64,000 nt of DNA from Panulirus ornatus (taxonomy: Eukaryota > Arthropoda > Malacostraca > Decapoda > Palinuridae): positions 7,854,069-7,918,068 of the forward strand of contig NC_092249.1 in assembly GCF_036320965.1 (NCBI RefSeq). The letters run 5' to 3'. A model generated the notes under the pieces. That model ran no database searches. It was not told the DNA's origin and was given only the letters and a program-made list of their open reading frames with translations. Positions within the stretch are counted from its first letter, which is position 1, and every line of letters starts with the position of its first letter. A program made the position numbers and the translations under genes. Below, one piece after another: positions 44,938 through 56,363 of this stretch.

Positions 44938-45512
44938 ATGCATATATGTTTAGGTATCGTCTTTTGACATGTGTACTATTAGATTTCTCCTGAACTTGCT
45001 CCAGAGAAACGTCTTCTAGAATCAAAACACATTTGTTGGTGGCATGTAATATCAGTTCATATCATGTGATATCAGTAATATCTTTTACACCGGTGGTGGT
45101 GGTGGTTATGGTGGTGGTGGGGGGAGGAGGAGGATTGAGTTCTCAGTGACATTCCTTATATATTTGCAGTGGGAGTATATTAAACTAAGTATATTGCTTA
45201 AGATGCAGAGGAAGGATCTTTGCGGTTAGTGGTTAAGTGATTAAGTATGTATTTCTTGAATATTGACTCAGTCTAGAGTATTTCTCAGATAAGGATAGCC
45301 GAGGTAGAGAAAGACATGTAAAAGGTATAGATACACGAAGCTGTATTTATCTGCATCGACCCTTGGAAAGTCAGGGCCTCGCTGCGGCCTCACAAACAGA
45401 AAACAGTTGTGGACGTGTTGGGAAATCTCACCCGTGGACCATGTGCGACCAACCACTTGGGCCCGGCCAGCATGGAGCAATATGTTGCAGTCAGAGATAG
45501 CGACGTCTGGCA

Positions 45513-45520
<8 letters not shown>
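44938..45520. other. No gene recognised
   Basis: Unique; includes a short (GGT)n run near 45092-45118. Confidence 0.5.

Positions 45521-45602
<82 letters not shown>
45521..45602. repeat. (GA)n microsatellite
   Basis: About 82 bp. Confidence 0.98.
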
Positions 45603-45603
<1 letters not shown>

Positions 45604-46342
45604 GGGGGAGTTCCCTAAGGAGAGAGGCGACAGGTACTCGGAAGTTGTGAAGTGTAAATTAGGATGTCGGGAGTTAGTGGGTCGTCGACGACGTGTGGAG
45701 CTGAGATCTGGAGGCGCCCCCAAGATGGAGGCGGGGAGTCTGGATTGGAGGAAATGAGGAGAGCGACCTGGAAGGAGATACCCAAGATCTTAAGAATAAG
45801 TTGTTCAGCTCTCGAGACTGACACTACGAACTTGGAGAATAGCATTAGTGATTATGATGAGATGAAATGAGATAAAGACTGGGATGAGGGTCGTTAACGA
45901 TAAGGGATTCAGAAGAAATTCCTTAATACTGATAGGACATGGGTTTATGGGACATAAGTTGACGGTCTGGAGCTGGAAATCTGAGGGAGGAAGCTGGACG
46001 GGTGGACGACTTGGTGAACTTGTTAACGGGAACCCGTCGTCTTAAAGTAACACAACCAAGGCTCTAACGCTGTACATTTCAAGCCTCCTCGTATGGTGTT
46101 TACTTCCTCAAAATCTTCATTGGAGTTTAATTGTATGACTCATTTCACAGCGTCTCAAGGCTTGACAGGGAAGAGGACCTGATGGTTCATGAAGGCATCG
46201 AATTAGATCTTAACGAATGAGTTCGGGAAGACTGAGCGGACTTAGGTATCGTAGCTAGAGGGGAGAGATAGAGGGAGAGATGAAAAGAAGAGACAGAGAT
46301 AGAGGAGAGATAGGAAGATAAGCTGAGGTAGAGATATAGTTA
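45603..46342. other. No gene recognised
   Basis: Unique sequence, purine-rich at 46250-46320. Confidence 0.5.
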
Positions 46343-46550
46343 CATATGGACCCTCCGTGGTCGAGCGCATATGTTCGAATCCTGGTCGTGGCGGTCGGTC
46401 CACAGTCAATCCAGCTGTTCATCTACCCCTCGGGGTTGGTCGATGAAATGAGTACCTGGTTCAGGCTACGGTATATATACAACGTTAATGGGATGGCCTT
46501 GATTAGGGCCCCAGTTACCCGTGCCGTCTCAGCTAACATAAAAAGTAGAT
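46343..46550 (+). mobile_element. tRNA-derived SINE, family E, copy 9, with short unexpanded internal TA
   Basis: 'ccctccgtggtcgagcgca', B box 'atgttcgaatcctggtc', 'atccagctgttcatct', 'ggttggtcgatgaaatgag' and 'aggctacggtatatatac', then directly the 3' domain 'aacgttaatgggatggcct' to 'cgtctcagctaacataaaaa'. The internal TA is only about 9 bp, so this copy shows the unexpanded layout. Confidence 0.93.
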
Positions 46551-47272
<722 letters not shown>

Positions 47273-47495
47273 AGGGGAGAAAGAATACTTCCCACGTATT
47301 CCCTGCGTGTCGTAGAAGGCGACTAAAAGGGGAGGGAGCCGGGGGCTGGAAATCCTCCCCTCTCGTTTTTTTTTTAAATTTTCCAAAAGAAGGAACAGAG
47401 AATTGGGCCAGGTGAGGGTATTCCCTCAAAGGCCCAGTCCTCTGTTCTTAACGCTACCTCGCTAATGCGGGAAATGGCGAATAGTTTGAAAGAAA
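47273..47495 (+). mobile_element. Family C SINE-like element, copy 8, joined to a LINE tail
   Basis: Starts 'ggggagaaagaatacttc', lacking the usual first about 12 bases and the usual 5' (TA)n. Otherwise full-length, with (TA)n after its tail. Confidence 0.92.
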
Positions 47496-47514
47496 ATATA
47501 TATATATATATATA
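47496..47514. repeat. (TA)n microsatellite between two C copies
   Basis: About 20 bp. Confidence 0.93.
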
Positions 47515-47744
47515 TTCCTTGGGATAGGAGAGAAGGAATACTTCCCACGTATTCCCTGCGTGTCGTAGAAGGCACCTAAAATGGAAGGGAGCGGGGAGCT
47601 GGAAATCCTCCCCTCCCGTTTAAAATTTTCCAAAAGAAGGAACGGAGAGGTGGGCCAATTGAGGACATAACCTCTAAGGCTCACTTCCCATTTCTTAACG
47701 CCATCTCGCTAACGCGGGATAAGGCGAATATGTATGAAAAAAAG

Positions 47745-47746
<2 letters not shown>
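47515..47746 (+). mobile_element. Family C SINE-like element, copy 9
   Basis: Diverged but full-length. The tail reads 'acgccatctcgctaacgcgg' then 'gataaggcg'. Its outer stem is CGCC/GGCG, still fully paired although the sequence changed. The same orientation as copy 8 gives a tandem pair. Confidence 0.9.

Positions 47747-47826
<80 letters not shown>
47747..47826. repeat. (TA)n microsatellite
   Basis: About 80 bp. Confidence 0.98.
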
Positions 47827-47829
<3 letters not shown>

Positions 47830-47849
47830 ATACTCAACCTTACTTTCCT

Positions 47850-48690
47850 GCCTCAAGACTCCTTTTTGGTACTTGAATGGTGATGTTTTCTATCTGTTTT
47901 TGCAAGATGAGAACAGTTGAGTAATACGCGTTCAATATCTTCAGTGTGGTTGCTGCGTTGTAGGCATGAGGTATCATGTGATATATTGATTCAGTGTATG
48001 TGATGATTGAGAGATGAGTTCTTCAGAAAGCAGGCGAGGAAGTATAACGCTCGCATGTCTCGGGAGTGCAGTTTCAGATGGGTTTTTGTTTTGGGAAAGG
48101 AGTTTTAAATTGGATTAGGTTAGAAGCTGTGCATTGCTTCTCGCTTGTCTACATCAGTGAGGTTCAGAAGGGAGAATGTGCGAATCTAGGCTGTTGAAGT
48201 GTGAGCTAAGATGGGCTTTTTCTCTTTATCTCTGCTTGGGTGTTAACTGTTGGAAATAAAGTCCTTTGGGCTGGACGCGTCTTGTTCGCTTGCAAAGAAT
48301 CGAGTCTGGACAATGTTGCAGTGGGATTGCATAAGAGGTAATTCTCTTTTGTCGTGCAGGTGCATGAAGTTTGTGCTTGCTGAGCGACTCGTGAGTGTCC
48401 TGAGTGCTCCATCTTTTGTGGTCTGTAGTTTTATCAAGTTTATGAAAGTGTGCAAGACCAAGAAGGGTGTGGCGTAGTTTAGGATGGAGTAGGTTGATTA
48501 CTTTGGAGTGACCTAAGATATTATCTTGTCCTTTTGTAAGATGGTAGTTGTTAAGATGGGTGTATGTGTTCTGAAGACGTTCATTTGATATTTGAAGTAT
48601 TCTACGGTGTGAGTAGTGAGGGTCATGTGTGCCGCAAGGGATACAGCCGGAGGTCCTGTTGCCTACGGAAATAGGACGAAGGACTTTCGA
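47850..48690 (-). pseudogene. Degraded C-terminal region of another non-LTR retrotransposon (probable)
   Basis: Minus-strand frames give, at about 48330-48400, ASTNFMHLHDKRELPL.QSH, like the RT thumb 'HLH.E...LPL..H' region. At about 47880-47985 they give CLQRSNHTEDIERVLLNC, like the terminal Cys/His 'C...HTEDTEHLLLHC' motif of several LINE clades. Frames are broken between them. The family is not the RTE-like LINE. Confidence 0.5.
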
Positions 48691-48714
48691 TTACGGGTGA
48701 TTCAGCTAGCTGCT

Positions 48715-48813
48715 TCCCTATTATGGGCACTAGTGGCGTAGTGGTAAGCGCTCCAGTCTTTGTGTTGGACATGGCATGTACGTATCATAGAGAGGCGCAC
48801 TCTATGCACTATT
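48715..48813 (+). mobile_element. tRNA-like element, family T, copy 9 (B box lost)
   Basis: Head 'agtggcgtagtggtaagcgc' and tail 'aggcgcactctatgcacta', then (TA)n, which matches the T 3' end. The segment with the B box is deleted. Confidence 0.6.

Positions 48814-48893
<80 letters not shown>
48814..48893. repeat. (TA)n microsatellite
   Basis: About 80 bp. Confidence 0.98.
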
Positions 48894-48897
<4 letters not shown>

Positions 48898-49084
48898 TTA
48901 CTGATCACTTGCTAAAGATTGCACCACGAGCAAGAAGACACCCTCAGCAAGGCTGTATCATCATCGATGGACAGAAAGAAGCTTAGTCTTGTCAAGGGCC
49001 AATTTGTTCCAAAGTGGTCAATCATTTGCCCAGCTCTTGAGTGGACTGCATCCTCGAAGTTACAAGATTACCATCAATTGAGTC

Positions 49085-49192
<108 letters not shown>

Positions 49193-49544
49193 TACATAAA
49201 GTCCGTTGCGACAAGTATGTAGACTTTAGTGATGTTTATACACAGGTGAGAGCCTTCAGGCTTTACTCCTCGAGCCCTTTGGGATGCCGAGAAAGCTTCT
49301 TCAGTGAGGCTAAACAAGATTTAAAATGTATGACTTCCAACTCTCTGGACCGGCGTTCCCAACTCCCTCCAGGATGACTGGATTCCCCAGGTTCCGTTTC
49401 GCCGAAGTCCGCCACCGCTGTGTTTGCAGCTGCTCTCGCCCATCATATGAAGCCTTCACCGTGATTGGTAATTCGTCCTATACCTATCACTTCCAAGGCT
49501 TTGTTCGCATGTTCGTTTACTCCTTCATGCATTTTCCCGCTCCC

Positions 49545-49995
49545 TGCTACCTTAGCAGGTGGTCATACATGTTTATATGGACAATAAAAGCATTGGATAT
49601 TCTGTGATGACGTACATTAGCTTTATGTTTGATTGTCTTTTTGGTTCCGCTGCATCGGATACCGTATACTACGCTATCCATATTAACACTTACACCACTT
49701 ATGATTTTCATTTGGCAAAGAGGTAGGAGCTTCAAAGAGGTTAATGAGGCTTACGTATTTACCACATCATTATACTCTTCATTATAATGCATAGCTTACT
49801 GACGCAATTGTTGTCAATCGGCTTCTCATTTTCTATATAGAATAGTAAATGACTGAACATTTTTTTGCCCCTACTTTTCTTGTTCCGCTCATTCGGACGT
49901 ACTTCATATTCAGCCACCGACTCTGCCAGCAGCGCCATGTGTTTGCATGTGATTTCCCGTCCTTCTATATTCGACCAAGCAACCACATGATCCCA
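49545..49995 (-). pseudogene. Possible Penelope-like element GIY-YIG endonuclease remnant
   Basis: Minus-strand 49547-49735 reads SVVYGIRCSG, then HKANVRHHRISNAFIVHI and DHL, which follows the GIY-YIG layout of Penelope-like elements. The YIGETGR segment is missing. 49759-49985 reads PDWDHVVAWSNIEGREIT and KHMALLAESVAEY, which resembles what normally follows DHL. The two pieces are in the wrong order, as expected from partial tandem copies or rearrangement. Confidence 0.4.
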
Positions 49996-50424
49996 ATCAG
50001 GGGGCGTTAACTTCCCGCGTTGACTCGTAGAGACAGATTGCCTTAAGGACGTGTTACTCTGTCTTCAGGATTCCAATTCTTCACTACACATTGCATATTC
50101 ATCCGCCTTTGTTCTAATGTTATTCCTCACCGCACAAGTAAACGAAGTATTCAGTCGGAACAAAAGGTTCGGTTTTTTTTTTATATTTAAGCTTGTCTAA
50201 ATTATTCATTTCATTCACAGAGTTAAGTGAATAGTTTGAAAAGGAGTTACTAGAGCGCCTATCACAGCGAATCGTTACAGAATAGTTGCTCGTTTTGTAA
50301 TCGTTCAGCGACTCAAGCTCCTGTGCAAATATCGCTTTCCTCGTCATTACCGCTCCTTGAATTCTAATACTTATGACGCGTCCAAACCGGGAGATGATTA
50401 GACACGAAGGAGAGATTATAGGTC
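49996..50424. other. No gene recognised
   Basis: The 75-codon minus frame 50120-50347 is unassigned. It may belong to the neighbouring retroelement remnant, but I cannot show it. Confidence 0.4.
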
Positions 50425-50446
50425 TCGAGAGAGAGAGAGAGAGAGA

Positions 50447-50539
<93 letters not shown>

Positions 50540-50548
50540 AGAAGAAGA

Positions 50549-50633
<85 letters not shown>

Positions 50634-50650
50634 AGAAGAAGAAGAAGAGG
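50425..50650. repeat. Long (GA)n tract with (GAA)n islands
   Basis: About 225 bp of pure purine on the plus strand; GAA islands near 50535-50552 and 50630-50655. Confidence 0.97.
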
Positions 50651-50917
50651 AAGAAAGTGGGAGAGGATGATAGAAAGAGTGAGGGAAGAGGTGTGCCCAA
50701 GTATCCCAGGCCAAAGTTAATGAACAAGTTACCCCCCTAAAGACCCGGTGAAGCAAAACAAATTACACCCGCCAGCAAAAGTTCCTCCCACACGACAAGT
50801 GCAGACGAGTGCTTGCTCTAGCCATGTGACGGGCCCACGACACATGATGTCCCCAAGGACGATAATTCTTCCTCTCGCTTACTCTGGGAAATTTTTTGGA
50901 CATTTCCAGGTTGGTCT

Positions 50918-50969
50918 TTTTACATGTTCGCTGAGACGGCACGGCAACTGAATGTAATCAAAGTCATCT

Positions 50970-50970
<1 letters not shown>
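50918..50970 (-). mobile_element. Family E SINE, 3' domain only
   Basis: 'acatgttcgctgagacggca' and 'aatcaaagtcatctta', ending at (TA)n. Confidence 0.65.

Positions 50971-51031
<61 letters not shown>
50971..51031. repeat. (TA)n microsatellite
   Basis: About 61 bp joining E 3' domain and LINE. Confidence 0.98.
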
Positions 51032-51035
<4 letters not shown>

Positions 51036-51174
51036 TTGTCCTCAAACATCTCATTTCCAGCACATCCACCCTCCTCCGCACAACTCTATCTACAGCCCAT
51101 GCCTCGCAAACATATAACATTGTTGGAACTACTATTCCTTCAAACATACCAATTTTTGCTTTCTGAGATAATGT
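51032..51174 (-). pseudogene. RTE-like LINE segment, inverted relative to the following copy
   Basis: In minus sense it covers codons for about residues 847-895 (AKIGMFEGIVVPTMLY.CEAW to MRCLRTI). It meets a plus-strand copy of the same region at 51175, giving an inverted repeat of about 80-100 bp. Confidence 0.9.
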
Positions 51175-52031
51175 GGTTCCAACAATGTTATATGGTTGCT
51201 ATAGATAGGGTTGTTCGTAGGAGGGTGGATGTGTTGGAAATGAGATGTATGAAGACAATATGTGGTGTGAGATGGTTTGATCGAGTAAGTAATGAAAGGG
51301 TAAGAGAGATGTGTGGTAATAAAATGATTGTGGTTGAGAGAGCTGAAAAGGGTGTATTGAAATGGTTTGGTCACATGAAGAGAGTGAGTGAGGAAAGATT
51401 GACAAAGAGGATATATGTGTCAGAGGTGTAGGGAACGAGGAGAAGTGGGAGACCAAATTGGAGGTGGAAGAATGGAATGAAAACGATTTTGAGCGATTGG
51501 TGCCCGAACATGCAGGAGGTTGAAAGGCGTGCAAGGAATAGAGTGAACTGGAACGATGTGATATACCGGGGTCGACGTGCTGTCAATGGATTGAACCAGC
51601 GCATGTGAAGCGTTTGGGTTAAATCATGGAAAGTTTTGTGGGGCTTGGGTGTGGAAAGGGAGCTGTGGTTTCAGTGCATTAGTACATGACAGCTTGAGAC
51701 TGAGTGTGAACGAATGTGTCCTTTGTTGTTTTTTCCTAGCGCTTCGTCGCGCGTATGCGGGGGGAGGGGGGAGTGACATTTCATGTGTGGAACGGTGGCG
51801 ACGTGAATGAATGAAGGCAGCAAGTATGAATTATGTACATGTGTATATATGTATATGTCTGTTTATGTATATATATGTATACGTTGAAATGTATAGGTAT
51901 GTGTATGTGCGTGTGTGGACGTGTATGTATATACATGTGCATGTGGGTGGGTTGGGTCATTCTTTCGTCTGTTTTCTTGCGCTACCTCTCTAACGCGGGA
52001 GACAGCGACAAAGCAAAAAGAAAAAAAAAAA

Positions 52032-52032
<1 letters not shown>
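51175..52032 (+). pseudogene. RTE-like LINE, 3' part with long 3' UTR and tail
   Basis: Starts at the codons for VVPTMLYGC, lacks about 11 bases at EAWA, then RRRVDVLEMRCMKTICGV to WFGHMKRVSEERLTKR and on to the stop with frameshifts. Long 3' UTR with 'ctagcgcttcgtcgcgcg', then the tail 'gcgctacctctctaacgcgg' and 'gagacagcgacaaagc', A-rich, (TA)n. The inner stem is broken by 'tctct'. Confidence 0.92.

Positions 52033-52107
<75 letters not shown>
52033..52107. repeat. (TA)n microsatellite joining LINE and C
   Basis: About 75 bp. Confidence 0.98.
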
Positions 52108-52111
<4 letters not shown>

Positions 52112-52310
52112 CTTCTCACGTATTCCCTGCGCGTTGTAGAAGGCGACTAAAAGGAAGGGAGCCTGGGGCTGGAAGTCCTCTCATCCCGTTTAGATTTTCT
52201 AATAGAAGGAACGGGGAGTTGGGCCAGGTGAGGATATACCCTCTAAGGCTCACTCCTTTGTTCTTAACGCTACCTCTCTAACGGGGGTTAAGGCGAATGT
52301 TTGAAAATAA
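52108..52310 (+). mobile_element. Family C SINE-like element, copy 10, 5'-truncated
   Basis: Begins in 'cttctcacgtattccctg'. The tail is 'acgctacctctctaacgggg' with both stems damaged. No (TA)n after it, the only copy of eleven without one. Confidence 0.87.
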
Positions 52311-52594
52311 GGTGAAGACACGTAAAAAAAAAGAAATGAAAGTCTTTTAGAAACGCCTTCGCTACCCGCCCTTTTCAACATCACATCACCTTCCATAAAT
52401 GCCTGACAGAGGGGCTTCACATTTTTCAAATTTTCGCTTCCTTCAAAATGACGAAATCAGGTCCAATTTCCTTTGAACTTAAGGTAATGCAACATTCCCG
52501 CCGGCCCTCACGCCTCGTAGTGGCCGGTGAAGGTCTTCTGAAATACCAGCAAAGTTACGGTAGGAGGGAGGGAAGGACAGAGCACAGCATTGGA

Positions 52595-53175
52595 TTCAAG
52601 TTAGCTTAGGTGGTCGGTTAAGTTTGATGGATAGTTTGTAGGGTGAAAGAGTAGGTTAGGTGAGATGCGTTAGGGGATTAAGTTAGGTGAATGGGGAAGG
52701 TTAGGTTAGGTTGTTAGGTTAAGTTAGGTTGTTAGGTTAAGTTAGGTGGTTAGGGTAAGTTAGATGGGTAGTTTAAGTTGTTAGGTTAGGTTAGGTGGAT
52801 AGGTTAAGTTAGGTGGTTAGGTTAGTTTGTTAGCTTAGATTGTTTGGTTTGGTCAGATAAAGATACCAGTTGATGTAGTGGTTAGGATATTAGGTTAAGT
52901 TAGGTTAGGCTGTTTGGGTAGGTTAGATAAGTATAACTGATGGTGAAGTGATTAGATTAGGTTGTTAGGTTAAGTTAGATAAAGACGGCTAATCAGTGAT
53001 TAGGTTATTACGACAGGGAAGGTTAAGTTATTAGATTAAAAAGATGGCCTCATTAGTCTAGGTGATTAAGTCGTGCTAGATGACTGGGTGAAGTTTGGGT
53101 AGACGTGATTAGCCAGACCAGGTGGTCAAGTTAGGTTAGATTAGATGCTCAGGTTGACTTAGCCAAGTGAGGCTG
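52595..53175. repeat. Degenerate TTAGG/TTAAG-rich tract
   Basis: Many 'ggttaggttagg', 'ttaggttaagttagg' and 'gttaggtggttagg' words on the plus strand, densest at 52690-52850. The base unit is the arthropod telomere pentamer with drift and a secondary period of about 20 bp. It is interstitial here, not a chromosome end. Confidence 0.8.
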
Positions 53176-53471
53176 GATTAAGATGTGGGTGACGTGAGAT
53201 GATCAAAGATGACATCCACAGATCATGTAGAGATAGGTCGACGCCTCCCTCCACAGTCTCACAAGAACCCTCAAGTCTCAAGCTGGACGCCAGCACTTTT
53301 TCCCTCAGCGATGGTGAGCTGGCTCGCTGCCCGACCTATAGAATGGCCAACAGAGGAAGTGGCCATATCAGCATATCTGGTTCATTTTGCATTCTTTGTA
53401 CTTTTTTTGCTTTGTGTTGTGTCGTGAAAGGATCAGCGTAGAAAAGCCTTCTCAGACCAGGCTAGATGATG

Positions 53472-53472
<1 letters not shown>
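53176..53472. other. No gene recognised
   Basis: Unique; two overlapping 72-80 codon frames without domains. Confidence 0.45.

Positions 53473-53506
<34 letters not shown>
53473..53506. repeat. (CA)n microsatellite
   Basis: About 34 bp. Confidence 0.96.
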
Positions 53507-53511
<5 letters not shown>

Positions 53512-53665
53512 CATTGCCCTTTATGAGAAAGGAATCGAACCTATGCCGCTTGTGTTTCTTTTGGCATCGGGTAATGCGAAGACTAGGCTGGGCGCCCATA
53601 GTAGAGGAACAGCTATTCGATAATAAGTGATCAAATCCCCTTCGTCTTATATACATAAGGAACGG
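53507..53665 (-). mobile_element. tRNA-like element, family T, copy 10, diverged
   Basis: Minus sense: 'ataggttcgattcctttct' B box. On the plus strand 'ttcgataataagtgatc', 'ccccttcgtcttata' and 'ggaacggggtatat' correspond to the arm and loop of 7940-8241. No right arm. Confidence 0.65.
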
Positions 53666-54103
53666 GGTATATTACACCAGCTATATGCCATCGAGCATAT
53701 ATAGTAGATCGACACCGCTTTGAGAGGGCGTTGTACGTAGTATGGAAGGAAGCGAACTTCGTTATATGGATTACCTTAGGCTATTTTGCTTAGTGGTTTA
53801 CGGCGATGATCGCTCAAGACTCTCGTGAATGGTGTGTACCTGATGGGAAATGTCTGGTTCAGGGCTGCTCTTACGACCCGTACCGTCGTGTTCAAAGGCT
53901 GCATCCTCGTCCTTAGAAAGTTACATGTACCGTCTTGCTAAAGAGGTGCGCCATCACGTCTGAGAGATGTACCTTATTACCGAAGGATCGTTGTACCGTT
54001 CCGTTCAGGGGCAATGACCCCGTGCTCATTGTGTGGTACCGTCGTGCTCAGGTGCTGAAGAAAGACTCATACACTCACCTATACACATATCATACACGTG
54101 TGT
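53666..54103. other. No gene recognised
   Basis: Unique; 'gtaccgtcgtgctca'-like words recur loosely at 53880-54055. Confidence 0.5.
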
Positions 54104-54165
54104 ATATATATATATATATTGGAAAGAATCACAATTTTGCGCGTGATCAAGATATTCCTATGAGT

Positions 54166-54226
<61 letters not shown>
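54104..54226. repeat. Two (TA)n runs with a tiny family A fragment between
   Basis: TA at 54104-54119 and 54168-54226. Between them 'attcctatgagtcca' (54153-54167) is the first 15 bases of family A, cut by TA. Confidence 0.8.
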
Positions 54227-54229
<3 letters not shown>

Positions 54230-54410
54230 CCTATCGTAAGCCAGGTACCCTATTTATCGACCAGCCCTTACGGGAGGAGGATCAGGTGGACTGACTGTGA
54301 ACCGAATGCCTCAACCAGGATATTGGAAACTATGCGCTCTACCCCAGGCGGCCCGGCAATGTGTCATGGTCATCAACGCTAACCACTAGACCACAGAGGA
54401 CCATACAGAA
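54227..54410 (-). mobile_element. tRNA-derived SINE, family E, copy 10
   Basis: Minus sense: 'tctgtggtctagtggttagc' A box, the 'gggccgcctggggtagag' region and a damaged B box ('agtttccaatatcctgg'). Then body words to 'gataaatagggtacctgg', and (TA)n at the internal TA site. Confidence 0.85.
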
Positions 54411-54420
54411 CTCATGGACA

Positions 54421-54581
<161 letters not shown>

Positions 54582-54989
54582 GAATGGTATCAGGGAACGC
54601 TGTTGCCTCATACCCGTCGGCGTCCAATACTATCAGCCTCTGATGGAGTATAAGGGGTCCCTAAGGAGAGTTAGGGAGAAATAACAGCAATACCACTGCA
54701 AGGTGTTTGTATCCCTCTCCCTAAAGGGCGTCCAATACCATCCTGTTGTGATGGAGAGGCGGTGCATCTCGTCCCGAAGAATGAATGACAGGGAGAGATG
54801 AAGTGTCAGAAATGGCCCGTGCGAACAAATGGTTGTGGAAGAAAATGGAGGTTTTGATGAATGAGAGAGGAGAAAATGGGATTAACTTACCGATAGGAAG
54901 AGTGATAGACAAGGAGGTAGATATGTGGTAGATAGATACAGATAGGTCCATGTGTAGACCTATCCAGATAAAGAATCGACGATGAAGAC

Positions 54990-55032
54990 ATGCCAAGTGA
55001 CGTATTCTGTGAGAGAGAAAGATATAGACAGG

Positions 55033-55105
<73 letters not shown>

Positions 55106-55183
55106 GAGCAGTTATACAGATCCATTTTAAACGTAACCCGGTACAGAGTCAAAGACGATCCGATACTGAATGAGTGACTCTAT

Positions 55184-55264
<81 letters not shown>

Positions 55265-55362
55265 AGGCAGTTGAACAGAACTACAGTTAGACATAATGCG
55301 ATACAGAATCAGAATCGGTCAGATACTGAGTTACTCTATGAGAAAGAAAGACATAGAAAGGA

Positions 55363-55438
<76 letters not shown>

Positions 55439-55440
55439 GA
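54990..55440. repeat. Higher-order array: (GA)n blocks alternating with about 85-105-bp related spacers
   Basis: GA blocks at 55037-55102, 55183-55261 and 55367-55437. Spacers 55103-55182 and 55262-55366 share 'cagtt..acag', 'aacgtaa/acataatg', 'acagagtca/acagaatca', 'cgatccgatactgaatgag' and 'ctcta'. 'agaaagatatagacagga' before block 1 matches 'agaaagacatagaaagga' before block 3. Confidence 0.88.
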
Positions 55441-55838
55441 TAAGACACAGCTAAACTATAAAAAAAATCCAAAAAAGACGCTGTATAGAAAGCATTCTTA
55501 ACACGTCAGACGTAACCGCATCAAATACTTACGAACGTGGAGTATTACGAAACTAGAAGGAACTGAGGGAAACAAGGAAAGACTCGTATACATACCTTCA
55601 TCTCGAGTGGAGGTACGTCGACTTCACATGTCCATTCGGGAAATTGGCGCTTACAATGATGTAAGGAGACGACACAGGGAAAAGATATTTCTTTTACCTT
55701 CTGTACGCACTTCTGGCGGTAAAGCTGCTTCGCAAGGCTTCTAAGGTAATTACATTTGTCATATGTGTAGGGTTGTGGTAAGCTGTTATACTCTAATGCA
55801 TCTCTGTGTTTAAGATGATAAGTTACTTAGATATTATG
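55441..55838. other. No gene recognised
   Basis: Unique sequence with no supported feature. Confidence 0.5.

Positions 55839-55901
<63 letters not shown>
55839..55901. repeat. (CA)n microsatellite
   Basis: About 63 bp. Confidence 0.98.
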
Positions 55902-55902
<1 letters not shown>

Positions 55903-55905
<3 letters not shown>

Positions 55906-56250
55906 AACAGTGAACAGTTCTTGGGGAAATGTAGGGATAGAGCAACCAGAGGACGTGGTATGAAATTAAGTAATAAATTTGTTACGATGGATCTAAGAAG
56001 TTACTTTTATGGTATAAGAGTGGTGGATAAATGGAAGAGAATGACTGAAGACATAGTTAACGTAGACAGTATACGTAAATTTAAAAATGTATATGATGAG
56101 TAAGATTCTTCAAGGGAATGGCGCACCATATGTGGAGAAGGGAGGTATAATATGGGTAAGATTCTTCAAGGGAATGGGACACCATATGTGGAAAACTCCC
56201 TTCCCTTAGAGTACAAACAGATAAATACAAATAGGTAATTACACACCCAC
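55903..56250 (+). pseudogene. C-terminal end and 3' UTR of a different LINE (CR1/Jockey-like), relic
   Basis: Codons 55933-56103 read TRGRGMKLSNKFVTMDLRSY then FYGIRVVDKWKRMTEDIVNV and DSIRKFKNVYDE before a stop. This follows the 'TRGH..KL, LR..FF..RVV..WN.LP..VV...S...FKN.LD' ending common in CR1/Jockey-type RT polyproteins. A UTR follows with a 55-bp unit duplicated (56101-56155, 56156-56205) and then 'tacaaataggtaattacaca'. Only the last about 60 residues remain. Confidence 0.65.
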
Positions 56251-56299
56251 ACACTCTCAGAAGATAGAAGAGTGAAGGGTGATCTGATCACAGATCACA

Positions 56300-56301
<2 letters not shown>

Positions 56302-56343
<42 letters not shown>

Positions 56344-56363
56344 TTATCATTATTATTATTCTT
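56302..56363. repeat. (TTA)n trinucleotide repeat
   Basis: About 62 bp, with one 'attt' interruption. Confidence 0.95.

Noticed and set aside
52595..53175. A true telomere end
   Set aside because: The pentamers are degenerate and unique or repeat DNA continues on both sides.
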